A stretch of 64,000 nt of DNA from JACVRW01 sp034664005 (GCA_034664005.1 JAXDIL010000052.1:1-64000), one strand, 5' to 3'. Positions 8,863 through 16,347 are shown, counted from the stretch's first letter. The notes: generated from the sequence alone by a model not told the origin. Program-made: numbers and translations.

Positions 8863-9743
8863 GGCTCCTTCTCGCGGGGTGCGTGGTCGCCGCGGCGGCG
8901 GCCGTCGCGGTGCCGTTCGCGGTGGCGGGGGCGGGGAGCGCCGCGGGCGTCACCGCCGCTGCCGCGCCAATCGCCGCCGACGCCTACGGGATCGCCACCA
9001 AGATCGCGCGATCGGGTCCGCGGCCCGCCACGAGCGGTCGCGAGGCGCGTGCCCACCGCCTCGTGCGCCAGGAGTTCCGGGCCGCCGGGCTGCGAGTGGG
9101 CGTCCAGGAGTTCCGCGTGCCGGGCCACGGCCGCTCGCGCAACGTGATCGGCGTCTACGACACGCCGCGCAGCGGCCTGCGGCTCGTGATGGCGCACACC
9201 GACTCGATGCCGGCCGGGCCGGGCGCGAACGACAACGCCTCCGGCGTGGGCGTCGTGACCTCGCTCGCGCGCCGCCTCCGCCTGATCCGGCCCTGGTGCG
9301 ACGTCTGGCTCGTGGCCACCGGCGCCGAGGAGCGCGGCTACACCGGCTCGCCGGACCACCTCGGCGCCCTCGCGCTCGCCCGCCGCGCCCGCGCGCACGG
9401 CGCCCGCAAGCGGCTCCGGTGGGCGCTCTCGCTCGACGAGGTGGGCCGCGACTACCCGTTCTGGCTGCGCTCGCCGGTCTCGGCGCCGCGCTCGCGCGTG
9501 GAGACCGAGCTGCTGGCGGCCGCCGGTCGCGTCGGCACCCAGGTCAGCTGGGTGCGCGACGAGAGCACCGGCAACTCGGACCACCGCGAGTTCCAGCTGA
9601 GCGGCCTGCCGGGGGTCAAGCTCGGCGTCGGCGCGGGCGGCGAGCCCTGCCGGCACATGGCCTGCGACCGCCCGTCACGGCTGAGGCAGACCTCGCTCGT
9701 TGCGGCGCGCCGCATGGTGGCCGAAGCGTTGCGCTCCCGCTGA
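8859..9743 (+). CDS. M28 family zinc metallopeptidase, exported
   Basis: 294 residues starting at a GTG that overlaps the previous stop (GTGA). A very short basic end and hydrophobic run (1-29) form an export signal; LLLAGC at 3-8 resembles a lipobox but the n-region is only two residues. Metal ligands fit family M28: His113 (AHTDS), Asp125 (GANDNASG), Glu157/Glu158 (GAEERG), Asp193 (SLDEVG) and His242 (NSDHREF). Such enzymes are aminopeptidases or carboxypeptidases acting outside the membrane. It is the last gene of the run starting at tetR. Substrate unknown. Confidence 0.88.
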   Translation: MRLLLAGCVVAAAAAVAVPFAVAGAGSAAGVTAAAAPIAADAYGIATKIARSGPRPATSGREARAHRLVRQEFRAAGLRVGVQEFRVPGHGRSRNVIGVYDTPRSGLRLVMAHTDSMPAGPGANDNASGVGVVTSLARRLRLIRPWCDVWLVATGAEERGYTGSPDHLGALALARRARAHGARKRLRWALSLDEVGRDYPFWLRSPVSAPRSRVETELLAAAGRVGTQVSWVRDESTGNSDHREFQLSGLPGVKLGVGAGGEPCRHMACDRPSRLRQTSLVAARRMVAEALRSR

Positions 9744-9746
9744 TCT

Positions 9747-9760
9747 CTGACTAAAGTCAG
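9747..9760. promoter_or_regulatory. Putative MarR operator abutting the start codon
   Basis: CTGACT-AA-AGTCAG is a perfect 14-bp inverted repeat ending 3 nt before the ATG of the MarR-GNAT gene. It occupies the position of a ribosome binding site and no Shine-Dalgarno is seen, suggesting a leaderless or very short-leader transcript under autoregulation. Confidence 0.55.
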
Positions 9761-9763
9761 GCA

Positions 9764-10654
9764 ATGGCCGATGCCGCGGCGACCGAGCAGGTGCGCCGCT
9801 TCAACCGGACGGTCACACAGCGGGTCGGCGCGCTGAGCGACTCGTTCCTCGCCCTCGACCGTCCGCTTGCCGAGGCGCGACTGCTCTGGGAGATCGGCGA
9901 GGAGGGATGCGAGGTGCGTGCGCTTCGCAACCGCCTGGGACTCGATTCCGGGCACGCGAGCCGGCTGCTGCGGGCGCTCGAGGCCGCCGGGCTCGTCCGG
10001 GTCGAGCCGAGCCGCTCCGACCGTCGCGTGCGGGTCGCCGCGCTGACCCGCGCGGGCCGGGCCCAGCGAGCTCTCCTCGATGCGCGCAGCGACGAGCTCG
10101 CGGCCTCGATGCTCGCGCCGCTTGATGCGCCTCAGCGTGAGCGGCTGGTCGAATCCATGCGCACGGTCGAGCGGCTGCTGACCCTCGGCGCGATCGAGAT
10201 CCGCCGCGTCGAGCCGGCGCACCCGGACGCGAGGGAGTGCTTCCGGGCCTACTTCGAGGAGCTGGGCCGCCGGTCGGAAACGGGCTTCGACCCGACGGTG
10301 AGCAGCCTTGTGGCGCCGCACGAGCTCACGCCGCCTGCCGGCTGTCTCCTGATCGCGTACCTGCACGCCCAGCCGGTCGGCTGTGGGGCCGTCAGGCACC
10401 ATCCGTCCGGCGAGGCCTCCGAGATCAAGCGGCTGTGGGTCTCGCCGTCCGTCCGCGGGCTCGGGCTCGGGCGCCGGCTGCTGGAGGAGCTCGAGGCGCT
10501 CGTGGCCGAGAGCGGCGCCCCGGCCGCCCGGCTCGACACCCATGGGGCGCTCGTCGAGGCGATATCGCTCTACCGCTCGGCCGGGTACCGCGAGATCGCG
10601 CCCTTCAACGACGAGCCGTTCGCCGACCACTGGTTCGAGAAGCGGCTCGGCTAG
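9764..10654 (+). CDS. MarR-GNAT fusion: regulator with acetyltransferase domain
   Basis: 296 residues. About 1-145 form a MarR winged helix (recognition region GLDSGHASRLLRALEAAGLV, wing RSDRRVRVAALT). About 147-296 form a GNAT N-acetyltransferase with the acetyl-CoA loop RGLGLGRRLLEE and the terminal strand-helix ISLYRSAGYREI. This architecture occurs in actinobacteria and proteobacteria, where regulator and enzyme act in one chain; substrates are mostly unknown. It begins 3 nt after a perfect palindrome and ends in a 4-nt convergent overlap with glnA. Confidence 0.9.
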   Translation: MADAAATEQVRRFNRTVTQRVGALSDSFLALDRPLAEARLLWEIGEEGCEVRALRNRLGLDSGHASRLLRALEAAGLVRVEPSRSDRRVRVAALTRAGRAQRALLDARSDELAASMLAPLDAPQRERLVESMRTVERLLTLGAIEIRRVEPAHPDARECFRAYFEELGRRSETGFDPTVSSLVAPHELTPPAGCLLIAYLHAQPVGCGAVRHHPSGEASEIKRLWVSPSVRGLGLGRRLLEELEALVAESGAPAARLDTHGALVEAISLYRSAGYREIAPFNDEPFADHWFEKRLG

Positions 10655-12000
10655 AGGATCGAGAGGTAGCGGTCCAGCTCCCACTGGCTGACCTGGACGC
10701 GGTAGTCCTCCCACTCCTGGCGCTTGATCTCGATGTAGCGGTTGAAGATGTGCTCGCCGAACGTCCGCAGGACGAGCTCGGACTCGGCCGTCAGCTCGAT
10801 CGCCTCGCCGAGCGTCTCGGGCAGCTGCTCGATGCCGAGCCGGCGCCGCTCCTCCGGACTGATGTGGTACAGGTTCTTCTCCATCGGCTCCGGTAGCTCG
10901 TAGCCCTTCTCGATGCCCTCGAGCCCGGCGGCCAGCAGGATCGCGAAGGTCAGGTACGGGTTGCAGGCGGGGTCCGGGCAGCGCAGCTCCATGCGCGTGG
11001 CCTGCTCCTTGCCGGGGTGGTAGAGCGGCACCCGCACGAGCGCCGAGCGGTTGCGACGCGACCACGCGCAGTACACCGGCGCCTCGTAGCCCGGCACGAG
11101 CCGCTTGTACGAGTTGACCCACTGCGCGAACACCGAGCAGATCTCGCGCGCGTGCTTGAGCTGGCCGGCGATGAAGGCCTTGCCGGTCTCCGACAGGTAG
11201 TACTGGTCGTTCGCGTCGTAGAACGCGTTCGAGTCCCCGCGGAAGAGCGACTGGTGTGTGTGCATCCCCGAGCCGTTCTCGCCGAACAGCGGCTTCGGCA
11301 TGAAGGTCGCGTGCCAGCCGTACTTCATGGCGTACTCCTTGACCGTGATGCGATAGGTCATGCAGTCGTCCGCCATCTTCAGCGCGTCCGCGTAGCGCAT
11401 GTCGATCTCGTGCTGCGAGGGGCCGACCTCGTGGTGGGTGTACTCCACGTGGATGCCGAGCTGCTCGAGCGCAAGCACCGTCTCGCGGCGTACGTCGGAG
11501 CCGGCGTCGAGCGTGGTGAGGTCGAAGTAGCCGCCCTCGTCGAGCACCTCCGGAATCCCGCTCTCCGGTCGGGCGTTGCGGAAGTAGAAGAACTCGAGCT
11601 CTGGGCCCACGTTGAAGTTCGTGAAGCCCATCGCCTCGGCGCGCTCGAGCGTGCGCCGGAGCACCTGGCGCGGGTCGCCCTCGTAGGGCTCGCGCGCCGG
11701 CGTGACTACGTCACAGAACATGCGCGCCACGCCCTTGTCCTCCGGGCGCCAGGGCAGGACCCTGAACGTGGACGGGTCCGGCATGGCGATCATGTCGGAC
11801 TCCTCGATCGCGTTGAAGCCGGTGATCGAGGAACCGTCGAAGCCCATGCCGCCCTCGAAGGCGTCCTCCAGCTCCTGGGCGTTGATGGAGAAGCTCTTCA
11901 GCTGGCCCAGGATGTCCGTGAACCAGAGGCGGACGAAGCGGATGTCGCGGTCCTCGACGAAGGCGCGTACGTCTTCGGCGGTCTGCGGCTGGTCGGCCAT
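10651..12000 (-). CDS. glnA: Glutamine synthetase, type I
   Basis: 449 residues. It makes glutamine from glutamate, ammonia and ATP. Landmarks in order: the beta-grasp domain with WFTDILGQLKSF; GFDGSSITGF; the catalytic GPELEFFYF; HHEVGPSQHEID; the ATP/glutamate part ENGSGMHTHQSLF; RNRSALVRVP; NPYLTFAILLAAG. The chain is about 20-25 residues shorter than adenylylated I-beta enzymes, and I see no clear adenylylation-tyrosine segment near the C-terminus, so it fits the I-alpha (feedback-inhibited) type. A strong AAGGAG lies 8 nt before the ATG. It stands alone and is transcribed toward the MarR-GNAT gene. Confidence 0.95.
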   Translation of the reverse strand: MADQPQTAEDVRAFVEDRDIRFVRLWFTDILGQLKSFSINAQELEDAFEGGMGFDGSSITGFNAIEESDMIAMPDPSTFRVLPWRPEDKGVARMFCDVVTPAREPYEGDPRQVLRRTLERAEAMGFTNFNVGPELEFFYFRNARPESGIPEVLDEGGYFDLTTLDAGSDVRRETVLALEQLGIHVEYTHHEVGPSQHEIDMRYADALKMADDCMTYRITVKEYAMKYGWHATFMPKPLFGENGSGMHTHQSLFRGDSNAFYDANDQYYLSETGKAFIAGQLKHAREICSVFAQWVNSYKRLVPGYEAPVYCAWSRRNRSALVRVPLYHPGKEQATRMELRCPDPACNPYLTFAILLAAGLEGIEKGYELPEPMEKNLYHISPEERRRLGIEQLPETLGEAIELTAESELVLRTFGEHIFNRYIEIKRQEWEDYRVQVSQWELDRYLSIL

Positions 12001-12037
12001 CGGGCGGCTCCTTGAGGGGTGTACGGAGCGCCGCAGA

Positions 12038-12379
12038 CTACAGCCAGGAACGCGCCCAGCGCTTGAGCGCGCGCACGGCCGGCTCGAGCGCCTCGCCCTT
12101 CTCGGTGAGGCGGTATTCCACGCGCACCGGCGTGTCGTCGATCACGCGCCGCTCGACTATCCCCTCGCCCTCGAGCTCCTTCATGCGCTCGGACAGCAGC
12201 CGGTCGGACAGGTCAGGCACGAGTTGCTTGAACTCGGAGAAGCGCGTGGGGCCGTCCAGCAGCACGAACAGGATCGCTCCCGTCCAGCGCTTGCCGACCA
12301 GCTCGACGGCCTGGTGATAGGACGTGCAGCACGTCTCCCGGCGGACGACGACGGTGCGCTGTGTCGCCATTGCGCACAT
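12038..12379 (-). CDS. HxlR family transcriptional regulator
   Basis: 113 residues, the usual size. The winged helix runs from the N-terminal cysteine pair (ETCCTSY) through LVGKRWTGAILFVLLDGPTRFSEF, the recognition region LSDRLLSERMKELE and the wing VRVEYRLTEKG. An alternative ATG three codons in (12370) gives MATQRTV. N-terminal cysteines in this family often sense electrophiles or oxidants (known for YodB/HypR). It lies 29 nt downstream of the AhpD-like gene on the same strand, and an ACTTAC-N5-GTAAGT palindrome upstream of that gene is the probable operator. Confidence 0.9.
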   Translation of the reverse strand: MCAMATQRTVVVRRETCCTSYHQAVELVGKRWTGAILFVLLDGPTRFSEFKQLVPDLSDRLLSERMKELEGEGIVERRVIDDTPVRVEYRLTEKGEALEPAVRALKRWARSWL

Positions 12380-12408
12380 CGTAAACCCGGGCCCCGGCGG
12401 CCGGGGAC

Positions 12409-12972
12409 CTAGGCCGCCTGAGCCAGTCGGGAGTCCTCGGTGGAGCCGTCGTTGGGGACGTCGCTCGCGCGGGTGACGAGGTTGCCGAAGCTGGCGAGCG
12501 CCACGTGGGCGATCGCCTCCAGGATCTGCTCGTCGTCCCAGCCGGCCTCGCGCGCCTCCTCGTGCAGGTGGCGCTTCGGCGCGCCCGCCGACTCGAGCAC
12601 CGCCTTCACGAAGCGGAGCAGCGCGGCCTCCTTCTCGTCATAGGAGTCGAACTCGCGCGCGAGCGCGATCTCGTCCATGCCGAGGCCGGCGTCGCGGCCG
12701 GTGCGCTGGAGCGTCGAGAGGGCGTACTCGCTGCGCTGGTACTCGGCGACGGCCAGCGCGATGCGCTGCTGGGTCGCGTAGGCGAGCGACCCGTTACGGA
12801 GCTCGGAGCGGAAGCGCGCGTACGAGCGCAGCACCGCCGGCGACCCGGCCATTACGCCGATGAAGTTCGGGAGTTGTCCGCCGCCCGCCAGCGCGCCCTT
12901 GAGGATCGGCACGCTGCCCTCGGGGGCAGTCAACTCGTCGTGGACCTGGAACCTGCTCTCCTTCGTCTTCAT
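12409..12972 (-). CDS. AhpD-like (carboxymuconolactone decarboxylase family) protein lacking all cysteines
   Basis: 187 residues with the AhpD-type helical core, about 65-165 (RIALAVAEYQRSEYALSTLQ, then EILEAIAHVALASFGNLVTR). In redox-active members the corresponding stretch carries CxxC; here those positions read S-E-Y-A and no cysteine occurs anywhere in the protein. It therefore cannot work by the AhpD disulfide mechanism and may be a non-redox decarboxylase-fold protein. It is probably the first gene of an operon with the HxlR regulator, preceded by two palindromes (13000-13016 and 13036-13051). Confidence 0.8.
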   Translation of the reverse strand: MKTKESRFQVHDELTAPEGSVPILKGALAGGGQLPNFIGVMAGSPAVLRSYARFRSELRNGSLAYATQQRIALAVAEYQRSEYALSTLQRTGRDAGLGMDEIALAREFDSYDEKEAALLRFVKAVLESAGAPKRHLHEEAREAGWDDEQILEAIAHVALASFGNLVTRASDVPNDGSTEDSRLAQAA

Positions 12973-12999
12973 TCCGCTCTGCTTTCCGCGTAACGCCTT

Positions 13000-13016
13000 A
13001 CTTACCTGGCGTAAGT
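13000..13016. promoter_or_regulatory. Putative HxlR operator
   Basis: ACTTAC-CTGGC-GTAAGT is a perfect 6+6 inverted repeat 28 bp upstream of the AhpD-like gene and in front of the operon containing hxlR. Spacing and location suit an HxlR dimer. A second overlapping imperfect repeat (TAACGCC/GGCGTAA) is also present. Confidence 0.5.
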
Positions 13017-13035
13017 GTACGTCACAACGGCCTGG

Positions 13036-13051
13036 CTGACTAGCCAGTCAG
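13036..13051. promoter_or_regulatory. Palindrome, possible second operator
   Basis: CTGACT-AGCC-AGTCAG is an inverted repeat with exact 6-bp arms, overlapping CTGGCT-GACT-AGCCAG. It resembles the core of the TetR site at 4761-4780 (CTGAC..GTCAG). It lies about 65 bp upstream of the AhpD-like gene. Which protein binds, if any, is unknown. Confidence 0.35.
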
Positions 13052-13081
13052 GAGTATTGGTCAGGCATAAGCGGTCCCGCG

Positions 13082-13510
13082 CTAGGCGTGCGCGGTGCCG
13101 GCGGCCACGACCATGAGGAACAGGCCCAGCAGGAAGGCCCAGAGGCCGAGCCGCTCGGGCTGGGCCATCTGGCTCTCCATGACGGAGTGAGCGCGCCTGC
13201 GCGCGGGGGTGGGATGCCCGGTGATCGTGACCGTGCGGCGCTCGGAGAGCGGCTGCTCGGTGAGCAGCTCGACCGCGCGGCGCTCGAAGCGGCGCGGCTC
13301 CTCGTGGGTCGCGTCCTCGGACGGGCGGAGCTCCGCGACGGTGCCGCCCTCGCCGTCGGTCTCGCCGTCGGCGGCGGCGCTCTCGCGGTCGACACGGCTC
13401 GGACGCCGCTCCGCAGCCTCGATCTTGCGCTCCCACTGGAGGAGCACCGCTTCGCGGCTCAGGTCTTCGGTTTCATGCTCCCGCACGGCGCGGGCACCGG
13501 CACTATGCAT
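13082..13510 (-). CDS. Small single-span membrane protein under a c-di-AMP riboswitch
   Basis: 142 residues. The first 118 are charged and polar with several Glu/Arg-rich runs (REHETEDLSREAVLLQWERK); residues about 120-142 form one hydrophobic span (LGLWAFLLGLFLMVVAAGTA) at the very C-terminus, as in tail-anchored proteins. I do not recognise a family. The frame was chosen among overlapping ones because its start follows a c-di-AMP riboswitch by only a dozen bases, with a GAAGAGAGAG ribosome-binding stretch, and because of the membrane segment. A role in the envelope or turgor response is suggested by the riboswitch only. Confidence 0.65.
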   Translation of the reverse strand: MHSAGARAVREHETEDLSREAVLLQWERKIEAAERRPSRVDRESAAADGETDGEGGTVAELRPSEDATHEEPRRFERRAVELLTEQPLSERRTVTITGHPTPARRRAHSVMESQMAQPERLGLWAFLLGLFLMVVAAGTAHA

Positions 13511-13521
13511 CGGTTCTCTCT

Positions 13522-13640
13522 CTCTTCGCCTGCGGGGTTAGCTGACGGGCTCGCGCTGAAAGAGATGCGCTACGCGGACTTCGGATTCGCCCCTGGCCGA
13601 CCGGCCAACTTGGGTCCCCCACGCCCCGTTTTTTCCCCCG
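13522..13640 (-). promoter_or_regulatory. Cyclic di-AMP riboswitch (ydaO/yuaA class), second copy
   Basis: The minus strand reads GGGGGACCCAAGTTGGCC, then GGCCAGGGGCGAATCC, then CTGAAAGAG-type sequence and CCCGTCAGCTAACCCCGCAGG ending about 12 nt before the ATG at 13510. These are the ordered invariant blocks of the aptamer and closely match the copy at 2611-2720, including a shared run GCGCGAGCCCGTCAGCTAAC. The ends are approximate. It supports the otherwise unrecognised downstream gene. Confidence 0.85.
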
Positions 13641-13753
13641 GGGCTTCGGCTTCGATGACGCGGCCATGCTAGCAGCAGAGCGGATGCGTCGGACGGAAAA
13701 GCCCGGTGCTTGCGGGGAAAATGCAACCGGGGTTGCAAACGGGCCGGAGGCGC

Positions 13754-14239
13754 CTAGCGGCCGGCGACGTCGGCCACGTAGATGGCCACGGCTTCTGCGT
13801 CTTCGCCGTCGAGCAGCTCAGCCGGCATCCTGCCGCTGCCGGTCCCGCCGCGCTTGATCGCCTGGAGTACGCGCTGCTTGTCGAGCCCGCCGAGCTCGTC
13901 TAGATTCGGCCCGGTCACGCCGTGCGCGTTGACCGCCGCCAGCGTGTGGCAGCTCTTGCAGGTCTGGATGAAGAGATCCTTGCCCTCCGCCTCCTTGCCC
14001 GTGATCTCCTTGTCGCGCAGGCTGCCCACGGCGCCCTCCGACTCGCCCCTGGCGGCGATCACGGCAGCCGGCACCGCCACGCCAAGCGCGAGGTAGAGCG
14101 CGAGCATCGCGACCGTGAAGAAGCGGCCCCCGCGCGTGAGATAGGCCTCGCGCGCCGCGCTCGGGCCGCCCCAGAACGCGATGAACATGACCGACAGCCC
14201 GACGATGACGAAGGGCACGAGTACGAGCAGGACTTCCAT
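13754..14239 (-). CDS. Membrane-anchored c-type cytochrome
   Basis: 161 residues from the ATG at 14239 (a GTG at 14251 would add four residues). There are two N-terminal membrane spans (about 3-25 MEVLLVLVPFVIVGLSVMFIAF, and about 40-63), then a cytochrome c domain with the heme-binding CKSCH near residue 93. The distal methionine is probably in GSGRMPAEL, and the helix EAVAIYVADVAG closes the fold. It is a single-heme class I cytochrome facing the outside, likely passing electrons in a respiratory chain. No oxidase genes are adjacent, so the partner is not visible. Confidence 0.85.
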   Translation of the reverse strand: MEVLLVLVPFVIVGLSVMFIAFWGGPSAAREAYLTRGGRFFTVAMLALYLALGVAVPAAVIAARGESEGAVGSLRDKEITGKEAEGKDLFIQTCKSCHTLAAVNAHGVTGPNLDELGGLDKQRVLQAIKRGGTGSGRMPAELLDGEDAEAVAIYVADVAGR

Positions 14240-14332
14240 CGAGGGCGGCACAATACCGGCCGCGGTCGCTGGCTTCCGCGCTCGCCTCGCGCGGGTTCCC
14301 CGCCCCGGCCGCGCGCTGGCGCCAGCCGGTGC

Positions 14333-14767
14333 CTAGGTGGCGTTCGCCGCCGCCCGGCGCGCGCGCTTCCAGCTGCCGTAGGCGGCGAAGACGTCGCTGA
14401 GCGCAGGCATGCTGTCGTCGTCGGACACCCGCTGCTGGTAGTCGACCATCAGGAGCCGCTCGGGCCGCGAGCCGATCTCGTCCGCCACGTCCCTGATCGC
14501 CTTGCAGACTTCTGACTTGGACGTCGTCGAGTCGCCACCAGCTCGCTTCGCCTCATGCGCGAAGACGCCGGCCGCGCTTCCACGCGCGCCCGGCTCGGCC
14601 GCGGAGGTGGGACGGGCCCGTCCCGCGCCCACGAGCAGGCGGCAGTGCGGGCAGCGCTGGGGCTCCTCCGGCCACGTCTCACCGACCTTCCGCTCGATGA
14701 GGAGGTGGCAGTGCGGGCAGTAGGCGTCGCCTGCTGCCTGCTTCTTCTTACGCGTCGCGGATGGCAT
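14333..14767 (-). CDS. Zinc-ribbon protein with a C-terminal HNH-associated-repeat-like segment
   Basis: 144 residues from the ATG at 14767 (a TTG at 14812 would extend it by 15). A CPHC...CPHC zinc ribbon lies at about 17-45. The C-terminus (PALSDVFAAYGSWKRARRAA) resembles the short DNA-binding repeat found next to HNH homing endonucleases (pattern S..F...GSW..A..AA), and the preceding part (SEVCKAIRDVADEIGSRPERL) looks helical. No nuclease motif is present. Probably a small nucleic-acid-binding protein; family recognition is tentative. Confidence 0.6.
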   Translation of the reverse strand: MPSATRKKKQAAGDAYCPHCHLLIERKVGETWPEEPQRCPHCRLLVGAGRARPTSAAEPGARGSAAGVFAHEAKRAGGDSTTSKSEVCKAIRDVADEIGSRPERLLMVDYQQRVSDDDSMPALSDVFAAYGSWKRARRAAANAT

Positions 14768-14865
14768 CGGGCCCCTGGTACTTGTCTCTTCGCCGAGACC
14801 TCTCTCGACCAAACCCCTATGTAGGCCGGCGGGCGGAATTGCGTAGGACAGCAGCCCGAAATAGA

Positions 14866-14887
14866 AAGGGCCCCTCGCGGGGCCCTT
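14866..14887 (-). terminator. Rho-independent terminator of rnpB
   Basis: On the minus strand AAGGGCCCC-GCGA-GGGGCCCTT forms a 9-bp GC-rich stem with a tetraloop, followed by CTATTTC. It sits immediately after the RNase P RNA 3' end. Confidence 0.85.
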
Positions 14888-14891
14888 CCCT

Positions 14892-15284
14892 TAGCCGGCC
14901 GATAAGCCGGATCTTGTCTTGAGCAGCCATCCATCTCGGCCGCCGGTCCGCGCCCCGAGGGGCGCTGCCAGCGGGCGGGGCCCTGCGGCCCTGCGGCCTA
15001 CCTGGAGCTCGGCGGGCAGCGTCGACGCTCCTGCTTGGCCTTGCACCGGGTGGGGTTTGCCTGGCCGCCACGTCGCCGTGACGCCGGTGCGCTCTTACCG
15101 CACCATTTCACCCTTACCGGCACCGAACTCACGTGAGGCTCGGCGCTTAGGCGGTGTATTTCTGTGGCACTTTCCCGCGGCTTTCGCCGGGTCGGTCCCC
15201 CGACCACCCTGCCCTGCGGTGTCCGGACTTTCCTCGAGGGGCCGGTTGTCTCTCCGACCCTCCCGCGGCTGCTTGGCCGGCAAC
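14892..15284 (-). ncRNA. rnpB: RNase P RNA, bacterial type A
   Basis: The minus strand carries the universally conserved blocks in order: GAGGAAAGTCCGGAC near the 5' end, CAGGGTGGTC, GAAAGTGCCACAGAAATA (15160s), the P7-P10 region GGTAAGGGTGAAATGGTGCGG, AGGCAAACCCC, and GCTCAAGACAAGATCCGGCT near the 3' end. Terminal P1 pairing GCCGGCC/GGCCGGC (15275-15281 with 14894-14900) sets the ends to within a few bases. A TAGAAT -10 box at 15290-15295 predicts a start near 15283, and a terminator follows the 3' end. This is the catalytic RNA that matures tRNA 5' ends. Confidence 0.96.
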
Positions 15285-15289
15285 GATCA

Positions 15290-15295
15290 ATTCTA
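15290..15295 (-). promoter_or_regulatory. -10 element of the rnpB promoter
   Basis: TAGAAT on the minus strand sits about 7 nt before the predicted 5' end of RNase P RNA. A clear -35 box was not identified. Confidence 0.5.
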
Positions 15296-15351
15296 GGCCC
15301 GAACGCGCACCGTGTCGCCCCTTGCCGTGCATATTGCGGCTAGGCCAGCCG

Positions 15352-15636
15352 CTAGCTCAAGACGCTGCCGCAGCCGCCACACCCTACGGCGGCTCCCGCG
15401 CGCGCGGGCGTCATGCGGGCGTGACAGACGGGGCATTCGGTGCTGCCGTTCGCCAGCGCCTCATGGAGCGTTGTCGTAAGGAGCTCCTCGAGCGTGAGCC
15501 GGCCGCGCGGCGCCGGCCGCTCCCCCTGCGCAGGCCGCTCGCCCTGCGCGGGCCGCCCGCCCAGCCCGGGCCGCCCGCCGCTGCGGGGGCCGAGGCCTCC
15601 GGCCGGGGCTGGCCTGTCCAGCACCGCGCCCGTCAT
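15352..15636 (-). CDS. Zinc-ribbon microprotein translationally coupled to lexA
   Basis: 94 residues. The ATG overlaps the lexA stop by 3 nt within ATGA. The N-terminal half is Pro/Gly/Arg-rich with a short repeat (AQGERP twice), presumably disordered. The middle RLTLEELLTTTLHEALANGS is helical. The end has a CPVC...CGGC zinc ribbon. I know of no named family; the same neighbourhood in related actinobacteria should be checked. Coupling to lexA means it is made with the SOS repressor and is therefore probably SOS-inducible. Confidence 0.7.
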   Translation of the reverse strand: MTGAVLDRPAPAGGLGPRSGGRPGLGGRPAQGERPAQGERPAPRGRLTLEELLTTTLHEALANGSTECPVCHARMTPARAGAAVGCGGCGSVLS

Positions 15637-16247
15637 GCCACCCTCCGGCAGACACCGACCACGCGGCCGACGATCTCCACGTCGCGTGCGTAGATCGGCT
15701 CGAGCGTGTCGTTCTCCGGCTGCAGGCGCACGCGCTCCTTCTCCTTGAAGAAGCGCTTCACGGTGGCCTCGCCGTCGAGCATCGCCACGACGATCTCGCC
15801 GTTGATGGCGGTGCTCTGCGGCCGCACGACCACGTAGTCGTCCTCGAAGATGCCGGCGTTCTTCATCGAGTCGCCCTTCACGCGCAGGACGAACTCGCCC
15901 TCGTCGCCGCCCGCGATCTGCGGCACGGGCACGTACTCCTCGATGTTCTCCTCGGCCAGGACCGGCTGACCGGCCGCCACCTGGCCCACGAGCGGGAGCC
16001 CATTCGGCGTGACGACCGCCTTGGCCTTGTCCACCAGGACCTCGATCGCGCGCGGCTTGGTGGGATCGCGCTTCAACAACCCGAGCTTCTCGAGGTTGGC
16101 GAGGTGCGCATGCACCGTCGATGAGGAGGTCAGGCCGATGGCCTTGCCGATGTCGCGAACGGTCGGCGGATAGCCGTGGTCGCGCCCGTAGCTCTTGACG
16201 TAGTCGAAGATCTCCTGCTGCCGCTTGGTGAGGTTGAGCTCGACCAT
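15633..16247 (-). CDS. lexA: SOS repressor / self-cleaving protease LexA
   Basis: 204 residues from the ATG at 16247; longer starts upstream would read through the promoter. The winged helix covers about 1-65 (LTKRQQEIFDYVKSY, IGLTSSSTVHAHLANLEKLG). The self-cleavage site is Ala92-Gly93 (VAAGQPV), and the catalytic pair is Ser127 (GDSMKNAG) and Lys164 (ATVKRF). On DNA damage RecA filaments trigger cleavage and derepress the SOS genes. An actinobacterial SOS box lies 38 bp upstream, so it is autoregulated. It is followed by the coupled zinc-ribbon microprotein. Confidence 0.97.
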   Translation of the reverse strand: MVELNLTKRQQEIFDYVKSYGRDHGYPPTVRDIGKAIGLTSSSTVHAHLANLEKLGLLKRDPTKPRAIEVLVDKAKAVVTPNGLPLVGQVAAGQPVLAEENIEEYVPVPQIAGGDEGEFVLRVKGDSMKNAGIFEDDYVVVRPQSTAINGEIVVAMLDGEATVKRFFKEKERVRLQPENDTLEPIYARDVEIVGRVVGVCRRVA

Positions 16248-16284
16248 CAGACCTCCCGCCGAAGCCGTATGAATTGACGTAATC

Positions 16285-16298
16285 CGAACATGTGTTCG
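16285..16298. promoter_or_regulatory. LexA-binding SOS box
   Basis: CGAAC-ATGT-GTTCG is an exact match to the Gram-positive/actinobacterial LexA box, located 38-51 bp upstream of lexA. Confidence 0.93.
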
Positions 16299-16347
16299 CA
16301 GAGTACCCCGGCCCCCGGACGACTTCAAGGGCCGCAAGGCCCGGCTC

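Noticed and set aside
14919..15332. Several small open frames on both strands
   Set aside because: They overlap the RNase P RNA, whose conserved blocks and terminal pairing are unmistakable.
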